Shown here: in pieces, positions 1 to 9,302 of the stretch
How the letters are laid out: each line of letters opens with the position of its first letter
Numbering within the stretch: the stretch's first letter is position 1
Assembly (NCBI GenBank): GCA_902588745.1
Contig: CACIQI010000004.1
Coordinates: 1-64,000 of the forward strand
Origin: an uncultured Alphaproteobacteria bacterium
GTDB taxonomy: Bacteria > Pseudomonadota > Alphaproteobacteria > HIMB59 > GCA-002718135
Length of the DNA: 64,000 nucleotides
Reading direction: 5' to 3'
The notes under the pieces: model-generated
What the model was told of the DNA's origin: nothing
The model's input: only the letters and a program-made list of their open reading frames with translations
The model's database searches: none
Made by a program: the position numbers and the translations under genes

Positions 1-1
1 T

Positions 2-856
2 ATCAAAGCTGATGGTTTAGCAGCAGGAAAAGGAGTTATTATTTGTCAAAAAAAGGATGATGCAAAGGATGCACTGATTAAATGTTTTAAAGATAATTCT
101 TTTGGTGATGCTGGTTCAGTTGTTGTTATTGAAGAATTTTTAGTTGGTGAAGAGGTAAGTTTATTTTCACTTGTTGATAAAAATGGATTTGTGTTGCCAC
201 TTACAACAGCACAAGATCATAAAAAAATCTTGGAAGGAGAAAAAGGCTTAAACACTGGTGGTATGGGAGCCTACACGCCTGTTCCTTCTATTTCATCAAA
301 TAAAATGAATGAATTATCCAAAACATTTGTTGAGCCTATTGTTCAACATCTTGCTGAACAAGGCATCAAGTATCAAGGAATGTTTTATGCAGGATTAATT
401 CTAACAGATAAGGGTCCAAATTTACTCGAAATTAATGTTCGTTTTGGTGATCCGGAAACACAAGCAATTATTCCACTATTAGAAACAGATTTATTAGAAC
501 TCCTTCATGCATCAGCGATAGGCACCTTAAATCAAATAAAAAAAATTAAGTGGAAAAATGATTATGCCATGACAGTAGTAATGGCTGCTTATGGATATCC
601 TGAGAATTATAAAAAATTGACACCAATTAATAATTTGGAAAATCTTACTTTAACAACGGATGACTATCTATTTCATGCAGGAACAATGCTTAAAGAAAAC
701 AAATGGCTCTCTAATGGTGGGCGTGTTTTAAATATCTCTAATACGGGTAAGGATTTAAAAACTATTAGAGAAAATATTCACAATATAATCAATCAAATTA
801 ATTGGGATGAGGGATATTATCGAAAAGATATTGGTTGGAGATATATTAATGAGTAA
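2..856 (+). CDS. purD: Phosphoribosylamine-glycine ligase (GAR synthetase), 5'-truncated by window edge
   Basis: Joins phosphoribosylamine and glycine with ATP, the second step of purine synthesis. The frame is open from base 2, upstream of the ORF-track start at 191, so the gene enters from outside the window; about 284 residues are visible of a usual ~425. The ATP-grasp signature IKADGLAAGKGV lies at the very start, NTGGMGAYTPVP follows, and the metal/ATP-binding EINVRFGDPETQ sits mid-segment. The C-terminal domain is complete. The stop codon overlaps the start of purC by 8 bp, so the two are probably translationally coupled. Seen: motifs and overlap. Certain as a family call. Confidence 0.95.
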   Translation: MKADGLAAGKGVIICQKKDDAKDALIKCFKDNSFGDAGSVVVIEEFLVGEEVSLFSLVDKNGFVLPLTTAQDHKKILEGEKGLNTGGMGAYTPVPSISSNKMNELSKTFVEPIVQHLAEQGIKYQGMFYAGLILTDKGPNLLEINVRFGDPETQAIIPLLETDLLELLHASAIGTLNQIKKIKWKNDYAMTVVMAAYGYPENYKKLTPINNLENLTLTTDDYLFHAGTMLKENKWLSNGGRVLNISNTGKDLKTIRENIHNIINQINWDEGYYRKDIGWRYINE

Positions 857-1751
857 TTCTTTTTTAGTTGAAGGAAAAACAAAAATTATTGAGAAAACAA
901 ATGATCAAAATATCATTCGAATTATAACAAAAGATTTTTTAACAGGTGGGGATGCAGCGAAGAAAGAGGAAATTAAAGATATTGGAATACAAAAGACAAA
1001 ACAAACAAGTAATGTGTTTAGTATGCTAATCAAGGCAGGTATTGCAACATCATATATTGAACAAGATTCGCCAAATAGTCTTTTAAGTCATAACTGTAAT
1101 ATGCTTCCTTTGGAATTTGTAGTAAGACGCTATGCGTGGGGAAGTTATTTAAGTAGAAACACTCAATTTTCAAAAGATAAAAGTAATCCTCATCAATTTG
1201 AAAACTTAGTTTGGGAAATATTTCATAAACAAGCCGTTGTTCTCCCTCCGCATGTTTCAGAACCTATTCAAATGGATGAGAGTGAAGCGAGAAGACAATT
1301 TTTGAAAGATGGAAAATGGGAAGAGGGTGTATTTACAGATCCATTTGTAAAAATTGGAGAAGAATGGGAGTTATTTTCAGCCAAACAACCTGTTACAAGC
1401 AAAAGCTTAATGAAAACCAAAAAATTATTGTCTGATCAAGAATTAGAAATAGCTATTAATGGAATTATTCTTCCAAGTTTCGAGCTTATAGAAGACAAAT
1501 GGAAAACTATTGAGACAATTGATGGTCCTATTCATTTGGTAGATATTAAGTTTGAACTTGGTTTTAAAGTATCGGATAACTCGTTAGTTCTATCTGATGT
1601 TGTTGATAATGATAGTTGGCGAATATGGCCTGGCGGAGATCCAACTAAACAATTAGATAAACAATCTTTTCGTGAAGGAGAAGATTTAGTAAATGTTGCT
1701 AATAAATATCAACTGGTAACACAACTAACTGATCAATTTAATTTAAGTTAA
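849..1751 (+). CDS. purC: Phosphoribosylaminoimidazole-succinocarboxamide synthase
   Basis: SAICAR synthetase: condenses CAIR with aspartate using ATP in purine synthesis. The N-terminus has the family's nucleotide-binding start FLVEGKTKII; LPLEFVVRRYAWGSYL and the C-terminal LVDIKFELGF and LSDVVDNDSWRIWP segments match the family. I prefer the ATG at 849 (protein MSNSFLVEG, 300 aa) over the ORF-track start at 807, because 849 places the start exactly at the nucleotide-binding strand and gives an ATGAGTAA overlap with the purD stop. At 300 residues it is longer than the common ~240-aa bacterial form, with an extra middle segment around residues 100-160. Its 3' end faces purK, with only 4 bp between the stops. 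Confidence 0.93.
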   Translation: MSNSFLVEGKTKIIEKTNDQNIIRIITKDFLTGGDAAKKEEIKDIGIQKTKQTSNVFSMLIKAGIATSYIEQDSPNSLLSHNCNMLPLEFVVRRYAWGSYLSRNTQFSKDKSNPHQFENLVWEIFHKQAVVLPPHVSEPIQMDESEARRQFLKDGKWEEGVFTDPFVKIGEEWELFSAKQPVTSKSLMKTKKLLSDQELEIAINGIILPSFELIEDKWKTIETIDGPIHLVDIKFELGFKVSDNSLVLSDVVDNDSWRIWPGGDPTKQLDKQSFREGEDLVNVANKYQLVTQLTDQFNLS

Positions 1752-1755
1752 TAAT

Positions 1756-2799
1756 TTATTTATCAATAATCGTTATATGACCCATTTTTCTTTTATGTTT
1801 AATTTCTTTTTTTAAATAGTCATAAAAAAATTCATTATCCTTAAAAGTTTTATTTCGATACGGTGTAATATCATCACCAATTAAATTAATCATTTTGGCA
1901 TTATACAATTTTTTTGTCTCAATTTTTTCTAAGCCACATACTGCTCGTACATGATTTTCAAATTGACTAATATTATGAGAGTTCATTGTTAGATGTCCAG
2001 AATTATGAACACGAGGAGCAATTTCGTTAGCATATAAATTATCATCAGTATCAATAAAAAATTCTACACATAACGTTCCAATATAATCTAGTTTTTCTAC
2101 AACTTGTTTTGCCCACTCAATTGATTTTATTCGTATGTCATCAGAGATATCACTTGGTATTGTTGAATATTTTAAAATTTGTTCTTCATGAACATTCTCA
2201 ATAGGATCATAGATCTCATAACTATTTTGATCATAACGAGTAATGACAACTGAAATTTCTTTTTTAAGATGAATGAGTTTTTCTAAAATATATTCTTTTG
2301 TAAAATCAATTTCTTTCGTAATATCATCTACAGTGTTTAATTTATACTGACCTTTACCATCGTATCCTAAAGTTGTGGTTTTTAACAAACCAGGAAGCAA
2401 GTCTACATTTTCACTCAAATCCTTTTCATTTTTTACAGTTACATATTTTGTTGTTGTTATACTATTATCATTTAGAAATTTTTTTTCTGTTTCTCGGTGC
2501 TGAATGAGTTGATTAATTTCAGGTTTTGGTAAAACTTTTTTGTTTTCATTAATTTTTTTTAATATTGTGAAGGGAATATTTTCAAATTCATATGTAACTA
2601 GATCAACTGCATTAATAAAATTATTTATCGTTGTATCATCATCATACTGACCAAAAATAAATTTAGTCGCAAAGTGTTGTCCGGGCGCATCAGGATCATC
2701 ACTTAATATGACGGTTTGTATATCTATTTTTTTTGCAGCATCTGCTAAAAGACTTCCTAATTGTCCACCACCGATAATGCCAAGTGTGGGTGTATTCAT
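1756..2799 (-). CDS. purK: 5-(carboxyamino)imidazole ribonucleotide synthase
   Basis: ATP-grasp enzyme converting AIR plus bicarbonate to N5-CAIR. It starts with the glycine-rich LGIIGGGQLGSLLADAA, has the ATP-grasp lysine segment PGLLKTTTLGYDGKGQ near residues 135-150, and the late motif ANEIAPRVHNSGHLTM that is diagnostic of PurK. Length 347 aa is normal. The start lies 3 bp downstream of the purE stop, so guaB-purE-purK form one leftward transcription unit. PurE, its direct partner in the pathway, is the adjacent gene. Confidence 0.95.
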   Translation of the reverse strand: MNTPTLGIIGGGQLGSLLADAAKKIDIQTVILSDDPDAPGQHFATKFIFGQYDDDTTINNFINAVDLVTYEFENIPFTILKKINENKKVLPKPEINQLIQHRETEKKFLNDNSITTTKYVTVKNEKDLSENVDLLPGLLKTTTLGYDGKGQYKLNTVDDITKEIDFTKEYILEKLIHLKKEISVVITRYDQNSYEIYDPIENVHEEQILKYSTIPSDISDDIRIKSIEWAKQVVEKLDYIGTLCVEFFIDTDDNLYANEIAPRVHNSGHLTMNSHNISQFENHVRAVCGLEKIETKKLYNAKMINLIGDDITPYRNKTFKDNEFFYDYLKKEIKHKRKMGHITIIDK

Positions 2800-2802
2800 G
2801 AC

Positions 2803-3294
2803 TTATGGTTTTTGTTTAACAGCTTTTGATTGTTTACTTCGATAATTTTTTAGATTTTTCTTAATTTCTTTATTCGTAATAGCAATAATGGAAGCTGCAT
2901 ATAAACCGGCATTCATTGCGCCGTCCTCACCGATTGCTACACTGCCAACAGGGATACCTTTTGGCATTTGTACTATTGATAATAAACTATCCAATCCTTT
3001 TAATTTACGACTTTCTACTGGTACACCGATTACAGGTATAGTTGTTAATGATGCAATCATTCCTGGTAAATGTGCAGAACCTCCAGCACCAGCAATAATG
3101 ACAGAAATATTATTATCTTCCGCTGATTTGGCAAATTTAAACATTCTCTCTGGTGTGCGGTGTGCAGAAACAATTTTGGTTTCGAACTTAACTTTCAGTA
3201 ATCTTAAAATTTTTTCACAATTTTTCATGGTAGCATAATCAGATTTACTTCCCATCACAATTGCTACTTTATGTTTTGTTGATGCTGAGGTCAT
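2803..3294 (-). CDS. purE: N5-carboxyaminoimidazole ribonucleotide mutase
   Basis: Class I PurE moves the carboxyl group of N5-CAIR to carbon, giving CAIR. The nucleotide/phosphate loop [14 protein letters not shown] at residues 10-23, SAHRTPERM at about 44 with the conserved His, and [17 protein letters not shown] at about 65 are all present. At 163 aa it is of normal size with a short basic tail. It sits between guaB (42 bp upstream) and purK (3 bp downstream) on the same strand. The 116-aa ORF on the opposite strand is a shadow. Confidence 0.95.
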   Translation of the reverse strand: MTSASTKHKVAIVMGSKSDYATMKNCEKILRLLKVKFETKIVSAHRTPERMFKFAKSAEDNNISVIIAGAGGSAHLPGMIASLTTIPVIGVPVESRKLKGLDSLLSIVQMPKGIPVGSVAIGEDGAMNAGLYAASIIAITNKEIKKNLKNYRSKQSKAVKQKP

Positions 3295-3336
3295 TTTTGA
3301 TTTATTGTATCAATTCAATGATGATTCGATACATTA

Positions 3337-4443
3337 TTACATAATGACATCGTGGACATTACTTTCGCGGGCTCCTGCTTTAGAAATAAAGACAAATTTA
3401 CAATTGCCTTGCATTTTCTTAATCGTTTTATGACCAGTGTATCCCATCGAAGATTTTAAGCCACCAACAAGTTGATATGCTACATCTTCTATTTTACCTT
3501 TGTATGGAACCATCCCTTCCACACCTTCTGCTACTAATTTTTTTGCATTCTTTGTTTCTTCTTGGGAGTATCGATCAAAAGACCCTTTTTGCATTGCTCC
3601 TACCGAACCCATACCTCTATAGGATTTAAATTTTTTACCTTTAATCGTTAATAATTTTCCTGGTGACTCTTCAGTGCCAGCAAATAAAGAGCCTATCATG
3701 CAAGCACTTGCGCCACCTGCTATAGCTTTTGCAATATCACCTGATGTTTTTATTCCTCCATCTGCAATTACTGGAATTTTAAATTTTTTGGCAACTTGAA
3801 ATGTATCCATCACAGCGGAGAGTTGAGGAATACCAACACCAGTTACAACTCTTGTAGTACAAATTGATCCTGGTCCAATACCTACTTTAATAGCATCTAC
3901 ACCAGCACTAATTAAATCTGATGCAGCTTTTTTTGTAGCAATGTTTCCAACTATAAGAGGTGTTTTCTTTAAAACTTTTTTTGCTTTTTCAATAAACTGT
4001 AAAGTCGTTTTCGTGTGTGCATGAGCAACATCAATAAAGATTATATCAACACCAACATTTAATAATTCTAATAGTCGTAAGTACGCATTATTTTCAACAC
4101 CAATAGCAGCCCCTACAGCAATCTGTTTATTAGAATTAATTACAGCCTTTTGAAATTTTTTTAAATTAACTTTAAAGCCATGAACTTTCTTTACTTCACT
4201 TGCTTGTTTATCAATTGGCATATTACGGTGAATAACACCTAGACCACCATTTAGTGCCAAATTAATAGCCATCTTGTTTTCTGTCACTGTGTCCATGGCA
4301 GCAGAGAGTATTGGAATATGTAATTTTACTTTCCCAATCGTTATAGAAGTATCTACGTCTTTTGGTTTGATCTCTGAATACGCTGGTGAGAGCAGAACAT
4401 CATCAAAAGTAACGGAATAATTAGTATTTATCTGGTAGGCCAT
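3337..4443 (-). CDS. guaB: IMP dehydrogenase lacking CBS domains
   Basis: Oxidises IMP to XMP, the first step towards GMP. TIM-barrel motifs are complete: [13 protein letters not shown] at the start, the catalytic cysteine loop [11 protein letters not shown], the mobile flap with the Arg-Tyr dyad in [10 protein letters not shown], and [11 protein letters not shown], which separates IMPDH from GMP reductase. The usual ~120-residue tandem CBS (Bateman) insert is absent; a short linker around [10 protein letters not shown] replaces it, giving 368 aa against the usual ~490. The ORF-track start at 4452 is a TTG; ATG at 4443 (MAYQINT) is the better start. Allosteric purine-nucleotide sensing through the Bateman module is therefore not expected. 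Confidence 0.93.
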   Translation of the reverse strand: MAYQINTNYSVTFDDVLLSPAYSEIKPKDVDTSITIGKVKLHIPILSAAMDTVTENKMAINLALNGGLGVIHRNMPIDKQASEVKKVHGFKVNLKKFQKAVINSNKQIAVGAAIGVENNAYLRLLELLNVGVDIIFIDVAHAHTKTTLQFIEKAKKVLKKTPLIVGNIATKKAASDLISAGVDAIKVGIGPGSICTTRVVTGVGIPQLSAVMDTFQVAKKFKIPVIADGGIKTSGDIAKAIAGGASACMIGSLFAGTEESPGKLLTIKGKKFKSYRGMGSVGAMQKGSFDRYSQEETKNAKKLVAEGVEGMVPYKGKIEDVAYQLVGGLKSSMGYTGHKTIKKMQGNCKFVFISKAGARESNVHDVIM

Positions 4444-4561
4444 TTCCAACAATATTTAATTTATATCGATTTGTTAAGTAAATAGTTCATATTTTAGAAT
4501 TAAAAGGGAATTTTTTTGAAACTTAGTTGAGTTAATAAAAAATTTAATATTTAATTAGATT

Positions 4562-5449
4562 ATGAAATATATTTTTATAATTACCCTAGTTTTAATCTTT
4601 AATTCAGGAAATGCTTCAGATCTTAAAGATGGTAGATTTTTTGAAGACCAACCAGATACAAATGATGATTACCAAATCCATTTTATTTATATGCTTGATA
4701 TAAATGGAAAAGACAATGAGTTAGACATTAATGGTGAATTGGAAAAAATAATTGAAGAAATGAATCAGAAAATGTTTGAGCTAACCAGCAGTAAACAGAA
4801 ATATAAATTAGATTATAGGCAAGATGGTAAATTAGATATTTCTTTTGTAAGACTTGATAAGAAAGGCACAAAAAAAGGATGGAATAATAATTATCCAGAT
4901 TATTTTATTCAAAATCTTGGTTTTAATAATCCAAAAAAATTATATTACTCATTTGTTGATAGCTTTACACATAGGGATGGTGGTCAAATGGGTGTCCACT
5001 CAGGTTATACATTTATGAAGAGAGCTGGCTCCAGAGAAGATATTATAAAAATTACAATTCACGAATTACTTCACGGTAATGGTTTTTCATGGAAATGTAC
5101 GAAAGGAAATCGAAACGGCCATGTTAGCGGCCCTAGTGTTCTCAGTAATGAAAACAATCAGTATATACTTGGGAAAATGATTTATGAACATGGTGATGAA
5201 AGTTGCCCTGATTTGAAAGACTCAGTTTATATGACGCCAACGTCTGATGATCCATATGATCCATTGCCTATGGTCTGTCATTTAGCAGAAAGATCAGGTA
5301 GGGCTCATGGAGGATCTTATGGTTTTGAAGATGATTGGCCAGAAAGATATAATCATAAAAAGTTTAACAAAATAAAAAAAAATTCTTATTGGTGTACATA
5401 TAAGTTATCTGAATACGCAGAAACTAATTGGTTTCGTGAATGGAAATAA
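4562..5449 (+). CDS. Secreted HExxH-motif protein, possible zinc metalloprotease
   Basis: I do not recognise the family. The first ~18 residues form a signal peptide (MKYIFIITLVLIFNSGNAS). Around residue 168 the segment ITIHELLHGNGF carries an HExxH zinc-binding signature followed by Gly-x-Gly, as in metzincin-like and related secreted peptidases. A third ligand is not obvious; later His residues occur in GNRNGHVSG and EHGDESC. Four cysteines in the C-terminal half could form disulfides. It is the first of three consecutive secreted proteins. Peptidase activity is inference from the motif only. Confidence 0.6.
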   Translation: MKYIFIITLVLIFNSGNASDLKDGRFFEDQPDTNDDYQIHFIYMLDINGKDNELDINGELEKIIEEMNQKMFELTSSKQKYKLDYRQDGKLDISFVRLDKKGTKKGWNNNYPDYFIQNLGFNNPKKLYYSFVDSFTHRDGGQMGVHSGYTFMKRAGSREDIIKITIHELLHGNGFSWKCTKGNRNGHVSGPSVLSNENNQYILGKMIYEHGDESCPDLKDSVYMTPTSDDPYDPLPMVCHLAERSGRAHGGSYGFEDDWPERYNHKKFNKIKKNSYWCTYKLSEYAETNWFREWK

Positions 5450-5501
5450 ATATATGAAAAATATATGTATTTTATTAAAAAAATTTTAGTTATAAGAAGT
5501 T

Positions 5502-6386
5502 GTGTTTAAAATAATATTTATAATAATATTTTTTATCCCCTTTAGTGTATTTGCAGGCGATGAAGATCAATTAAAAAAAGGAATTGTTGAAAAAATAACT
5601 GCTGGCGGCTCTAATTTTATTAGGAATACTATAAGTGGTGATGGTGATACAGAAGTTCAAATTACTGCTGGTGAAGATTATAAGCCTGAGTTTTCAATAA
5701 TGAGCGTCAGATCAATATCTCATCATCCAGGAGTAGATGCAATTTTCGTACAATTACAATTAAATGATACAAAAATACGAGGTGATAATAGATTATCAAT
5801 TAATACAGGGATAGGATATAGAAAATTATCTGATAGTAAATCATCATTTGTTGGTGGAAATGTATTCATTGATTATGATGAAGAAGGAAACTCAAGAGGA
5901 AGTATTGGTATTGAATTACGTGCCTCATCCTTTGAAGCTCTAGCAAATTATTATCAAGCCATATCTGGTGGCCAAAAAGTTGGCAATTTTACTGAAAGAG
6001 CACTAGATGGTGCCGACATTAGTCTCATTGGTCAAATACCCTACTTACCATGGGCAAACATTATTGCTAATACCTATGAATGGAAAGCAAATAAAAATTC
6101 TAAAAATTCTAAAGGTGATAAAATAAGTATAGAAATGCAACTAACTCCTAATCTAGTTATAGACGTTGGATATGATGATAATAATATTGATGGTTCTAAT
6201 AATTTTGCTAAAATAATGTTTGTCTATCCTTCACGAAAAAAACCATCAGCAACCTCTGAGTTTATAAGTTCAACTCCTTTTGTTAATATTGATATGAGTA
6301 GCGAATTACTAACCAAAGTGCGAAGAACAAACAAAATTATAGTTGAATCAGAAAATACTGGTTTTGTTATGGCAAGAGGAAACTAA
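5502..6386 (+). CDS. Inverse autotransporter (intimin/invasin-type) beta-barrel domain, no passenger
   Basis: A signal peptide (MFKIIFIIIFFIPFSVFA) from a GTG start is followed by ~270 residues resembling the inverse-autotransporter beta-domain: a short helical lead-in, then NTGIGYRKL, GGNVFIDYDEEGN, GIELRASSFEALANYY and LTPNLVIDVGYDD, which match the strand pattern of intimin/invasin barrels. The C-terminal VRRTNKIIVES matches the plug/linker that normally leads into the passenger. Here the protein stops 10 residues later, so no Ig-like passenger is attached. The stop overlaps the next ATG by 1 bp (TAATG), tying it to the Cys-rich secreted protein downstream. Expected location is the outer membrane. 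The family call is from pattern recognition, not a search. Confidence 0.7.
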   Translation: MFKIIFIIIFFIPFSVFAGDEDQLKKGIVEKITAGGSNFIRNTISGDGDTEVQITAGEDYKPEFSIMSVRSISHHPGVDAIFVQLQLNDTKIRGDNRLSINTGIGYRKLSDSKSSFVGGNVFIDYDEEGNSRGSIGIELRASSFEALANYYQAISGGQKVGNFTERALDGADISLIGQIPYLPWANIIANTYEWKANKNSKNSKGDKISIEMQLTPNLVIDVGYDDNNIDGSNNFAKIMFVYPSRKKPSATSEFISSTPFVNIDMSSELLTKVRRTNKIIVESENTGFVMARGN

Positions 6387-7276
6387 TGTTAAAAATTTTA
6401 TATTTTTTATTTTCTGTTTTATTTTCTTTTTCAGTTTATGCAGACTTTACTAATTGTGAATACGAAGGCAACGTAACACAGTATTCAGTAACAATGACAT
6501 CTGCAAGGATTTGTGCAGACTATAGTTTAACAACAGGAGCTTGCACAGGCTCCAATGATTTTCTAGTAGGTACAGAAAGTAAAACATGTGATATTGCATC
6601 TGTTGCAGCAAATAATGATGTTTGCACTTATGGATCTTTATCTGGAATGCCCATTGGTGAAACTTATAACTATGTCAGAGTTTCAATTAGTCGAGATATG
6701 ACATTAAAAGCAACAATTACCCCTACAGCTTCTGATGCAGATGTAAATGGTAATACAAATGCTGCTTGTACTGGTTTTACAATTAGAACTGAGTCAGATA
6801 ATACTAATGCTAAAAACAAACCACCTGAAGGAGTTACAGAAGCAAACGCTAGTGCAAATCCAGCAGAGGCTCAGGTTGTTACATTTGTTAATGCACAAGG
6901 TAATGATACAACAGGATGTACGACTGCTTGTATTCCCACTGTTAAAGATCAAAGAGTAACAAATTGCGATGCAACAACTCACAATGCAGATTCAGATAGT
7001 AATTATACATATTCCACTAGATACTGCACACCTTCTACTGCGTTGTGGATGGGTGAATTAACAAATTCAAAAAATGATTTAGTTTTAATTTACAAGCTTT
7101 CTTCACCATATACTGTAGGCATCACCACTCCAAAACTTCAAATGAAATTTGATACGCAAGGCACATATAATGCATACTATGATGGTGCTCATGCTCCAAA
7201 TTCCCACGGTGGGGCATCCGGTTTCTCTATGATATTTCCTGGTGAACCTAAAGTCAGTTTTACTTTAATAGAATAA
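6386..7276 (+). CDS. Cys-rich secreted protein of unknown function
   Basis: Not recognised. It has a clear signal peptide (MLKILYFLFSVLFSFSVYA, cleavage before DFTNC). The mature part is Thr/Ser/Asn-rich and contains ten cysteines, mostly in the first 200 residues, suggesting disulfide-stabilised beta structure. A central low-complexity stretch (about residues 140-165) is Asn/Ala-rich. It overlaps the inverse-autotransporter barrel gene by 1 bp and is probably co-translated with it. A role as separately encoded passenger or partner of that barrel is inference. The overlapping 70-aa and 62-aa ORFs are shadows. Confidence 0.6.
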   Translation: MLKILYFLFSVLFSFSVYADFTNCEYEGNVTQYSVTMTSARICADYSLTTGACTGSNDFLVGTESKTCDIASVAANNDVCTYGSLSGMPIGETYNYVRVSISRDMTLKATITPTASDADVNGNTNAACTGFTIRTESDNTNAKNKPPEGVTEANASANPAEAQVVTFVNAQGNDTTGCTTACIPTVKDQRVTNCDATTHNADSDSNYTYSTRYCTPSTALWMGELTNSKNDLVLIYKLSSPYTVGITTPKLQMKFDTQGTYNAYYDGAHAPNSHGGASGFSMIFPGEPKVSFTLIE

Positions 7277-7278
7277 TT

Positions 7279-7758
7279 CTAGATTTTATATTCAAAGTTT
7301 TGAGTAGTAGGGTTAATTTTAATCAATCTTGCTCCATTTCGAATATGATAATGGGTAGCAACGGGAGTCAAAGGTGAAATAGTAATAATACTTTCAAACT
7401 GCTTTTTTGATTTAATATATTTTTGCAGTTCTTTCATAATTTTTTTTCCTGCTCCTTTTTTAAAAGACCATAACGTATAGGCAATTGGAATGGTTGCTTG
7501 ATCTTCCTCAACACTCATTAAATCCATTTCTTTAATGGTTGCTGGAATTTCATTTGTAAAGGCAAAGCAGGCAATTCCTTCAATGTCATCTTTATATTTG
7601 AGGCCAAAAATTTTTCTCCCTTTTGATGTACGAAAGTCATTATCCAGTTCTGGGCGCACCGGATCATCAGATGGATTAACACCATCTAGTTCTACTAGCT
7701 CCGTTTTTTTGATCCAACTAAAGAAATCAAACTCGTATTTGTATCTGCCAATTTTCAT
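7279..7758 (-). CDS. GNAT-like acetyltransferase, small
   Basis: A 159-aa protein. The middle segment IAYTLWSFKKGAGKKIM resembles the pantetheine-binding turn of GNAT folds (usually R/Q-x-x-G-x-G/A), and ITISPLTPVATHYHIRNGA matches the late strand-helix with the HxRNGA ending. I recall similar short GNAT-like proteins in marine phages, but this is memory, not a search. Substrate unknown. Its 3' end nearly abuts the 3' end of the Cys-rich secreted gene (convergent, 2 bp apart). It stands alone on this strand. Confidence 0.5.
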   Translation of the reverse strand: MKIGRYKYEFDFFSWIKKTELVELDGVNPSDDPVRPELDNDFRTSKGRKIFGLKYKDDIEGIACFAFTNEIPATIKEMDLMSVEEDQATIPIAYTLWSFKKGAGKKIMKELQKYIKSKKQFESIITISPLTPVATHYHIRNGARLIKINPTTQNFEYKI

Positions 7759-7878
7759 TTAAAGTATGTAAAGCTTTATAAGATTTGATAAATAAAGATA
7801 GTGAATATTTTGATAAGATAGTTACCACTAATTACTTATTATCAAATTTTACTAATATAAATTCTTGCTACATTAAAA

Positions 7879-9195
7879 ATGTCATCGAAATCATCTATTC
7901 AAAATATTTTTAAATTATCTATACCTATTTTCTTTGCAAATTTAGTTATTCCTTTTGTAGCTATTGTTGATACGGGCTTAATGGGCAATCTTGATAATGC
8001 TAGTTATTTGGTTGCAACCAGCATTGCAGCAAGTGTCTTTTCCATTCTTTTTGGGAGTTTTGGTTTTTTACGATCGGGTACGGTTGGAATGATCGCACAG
8101 GCAGATGGATCAAAAGATTATGAAGAAATCATAAATATTTTTTCACGTAATATTGCTTTTGTCATTATTATTTCCCTATTGTTAGTTATTCTTCAAACAT
8201 ACATCTATAATATTTCTTTATCTATTTTTGAGTTATCGAAGGAAACAAAACTTTATTTTAAAGATTATTTTACTTTTCGTATTTACTCTTCTTTTGGTGA
8301 GCTAACGATTTTTGTGATCACAGGATTGTTTATTGGTTTACAAAAAACAAAAACATCTAGTCTTATTGTCGGGTTTTATTCTGTTGCAAATATAATTTTA
8401 AGTCTAGTCTTTGTTTTATATTTTAATTTAAATGTTTTGGGTGTTGCCTTAGGCACACTCATAGCTTCAACGCTGACAACAATTATCTTTTTAGTCTTTA
8501 CATTCTATGACTTAAGCAAAATGACTAAATTAGAATTTAATTTAAAAAAAATTTTTAATATCAGTAAAGTAAAAAATATTTTTAATATTAATCTCAATAT
8601 ATTTATCCGATCTCTTCTTCTTGCCTTTGCCTTTTTATATTTTACTTATCTTGGTAATTCTATCAGTGAAGAAACAGTAGCGGCAAATACCATTTTGCTA
8701 AATTTTATAATGTTATCAGCTTATGTTCTTGATGCTTATGCTTTCTCTACAGAGGGTATCGTTGGGTATTCTATTGGATCAAAAAATAAACAATTATTAC
8801 GAGATGTCATAAAAAATTCCTTTATCTTAAGTACAGCAACTGGCCTTGTAATATGTGTAATCTTTTTCTTTAGTAAAAATTATTTCATTATTACGATGAC
8901 AGATTTACCTGACATTCGAGAGATTAGTTTTTCATTCTCCTACTGGGTAATCATTATTCCTTTTGCCGCTTCTTTTTGTTTTCAGTTTGATGGCATCTTT
9001 GTTGGCGCTTCGCAAACAACAGAACTGCGTAATGCCATGATCGTCTCTGTTGTCATCTATATCGTTGTCTCCTTCTTTTTAATAGCAAGTTTTGGGAATA
9101 CAGGATTATGGCTATCTCTCTGCCTTTTCTTTATTGCAAGAGCATTCACTTTATTTGTCTACATGCCTAGAATCTATGGCCGCATCCAAGAATAA
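7879..9195 (+). CDS. MATE family efflux transporter (DinF-like)
   Basis: A 438-aa polytopic membrane protein with about 12 hydrophobic helices in two homologous bundles. The opening IFKLSIPIFFANLVIPFVAIVDTGLMG is the standard MATE start with its conserved Pro and Asp. The second bundle holds AYVLDAYAFSTEGIVGYSIGSKN, typical of DinF/NorM-type carriers. It likely exports cationic or lipophilic compounds using an ion gradient; the real substrate cannot be told. It stands alone: 120 bp upstream and 107 bp downstream. The downstream gap contains an imperfect inverted repeat (AAATAG/CTATTT) that could be a weak terminator. Confidence 0.88.
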   Translation: MSSKSSIQNIFKLSIPIFFANLVIPFVAIVDTGLMGNLDNASYLVATSIAASVFSILFGSFGFLRSGTVGMIAQADGSKDYEEIINIFSRNIAFVIIISLLLVILQTYIYNISLSIFELSKETKLYFKDYFTFRIYSSFGELTIFVITGLFIGLQKTKTSSLIVGFYSVANIILSLVFVLYFNLNVLGVALGTLIASTLTTIIFLVFTFYDLSKMTKLEFNLKKIFNISKVKNIFNINLNIFIRSLLLAFAFLYFTYLGNSISEETVAANTILLNFIMLSAYVLDAYAFSTEGIVGYSIGSKNKQLLRDVIKNSFILSTATGLVICVIFFFSKNYFIITMTDLPDIREISFSFSYWVIIIPFAASFCFQFDGIFVGASQTTELRNAMIVSVVIYIVVSFFLIASFGNTGLWLSLCLFFIARAFTLFVYMPRIYGRIQE

Positions 9196-9302
9196 TTCTA
9201 TTAAATTTTTGAAAAATACTTAAAAGACAAAGAGTTTTTCAAATAGGTCGGCCACTAGCCCTATTTTAAAATAAAAAAGGCCAAACGTTATTAAAAGATT
9301 TT

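Noticed and set aside
807-848. Upstream start of purC in the ORF track
   Set aside because: Would add 14 residues inside purD before the nucleotide-binding strand; ATG at 849 fits the family and the overlap pattern.
2888-3238. Plus-strand ORF of 116 aa
   Set aside because: Lies wholly antisense within purE and shows no family signal.
6747-6982. Overlapping 70-aa and 62-aa ORFs
   Set aside because: Shadows inside the Cys-rich secreted gene, with low-complexity Leu/Gln or Cys/Ser composition.
9241-9270. Imperfect inverted repeat AAATAG...CTATTT after the MATE gene
   Set aside because: Short, bulged stem and poor U-tract; too weak to call a terminator with confidence.
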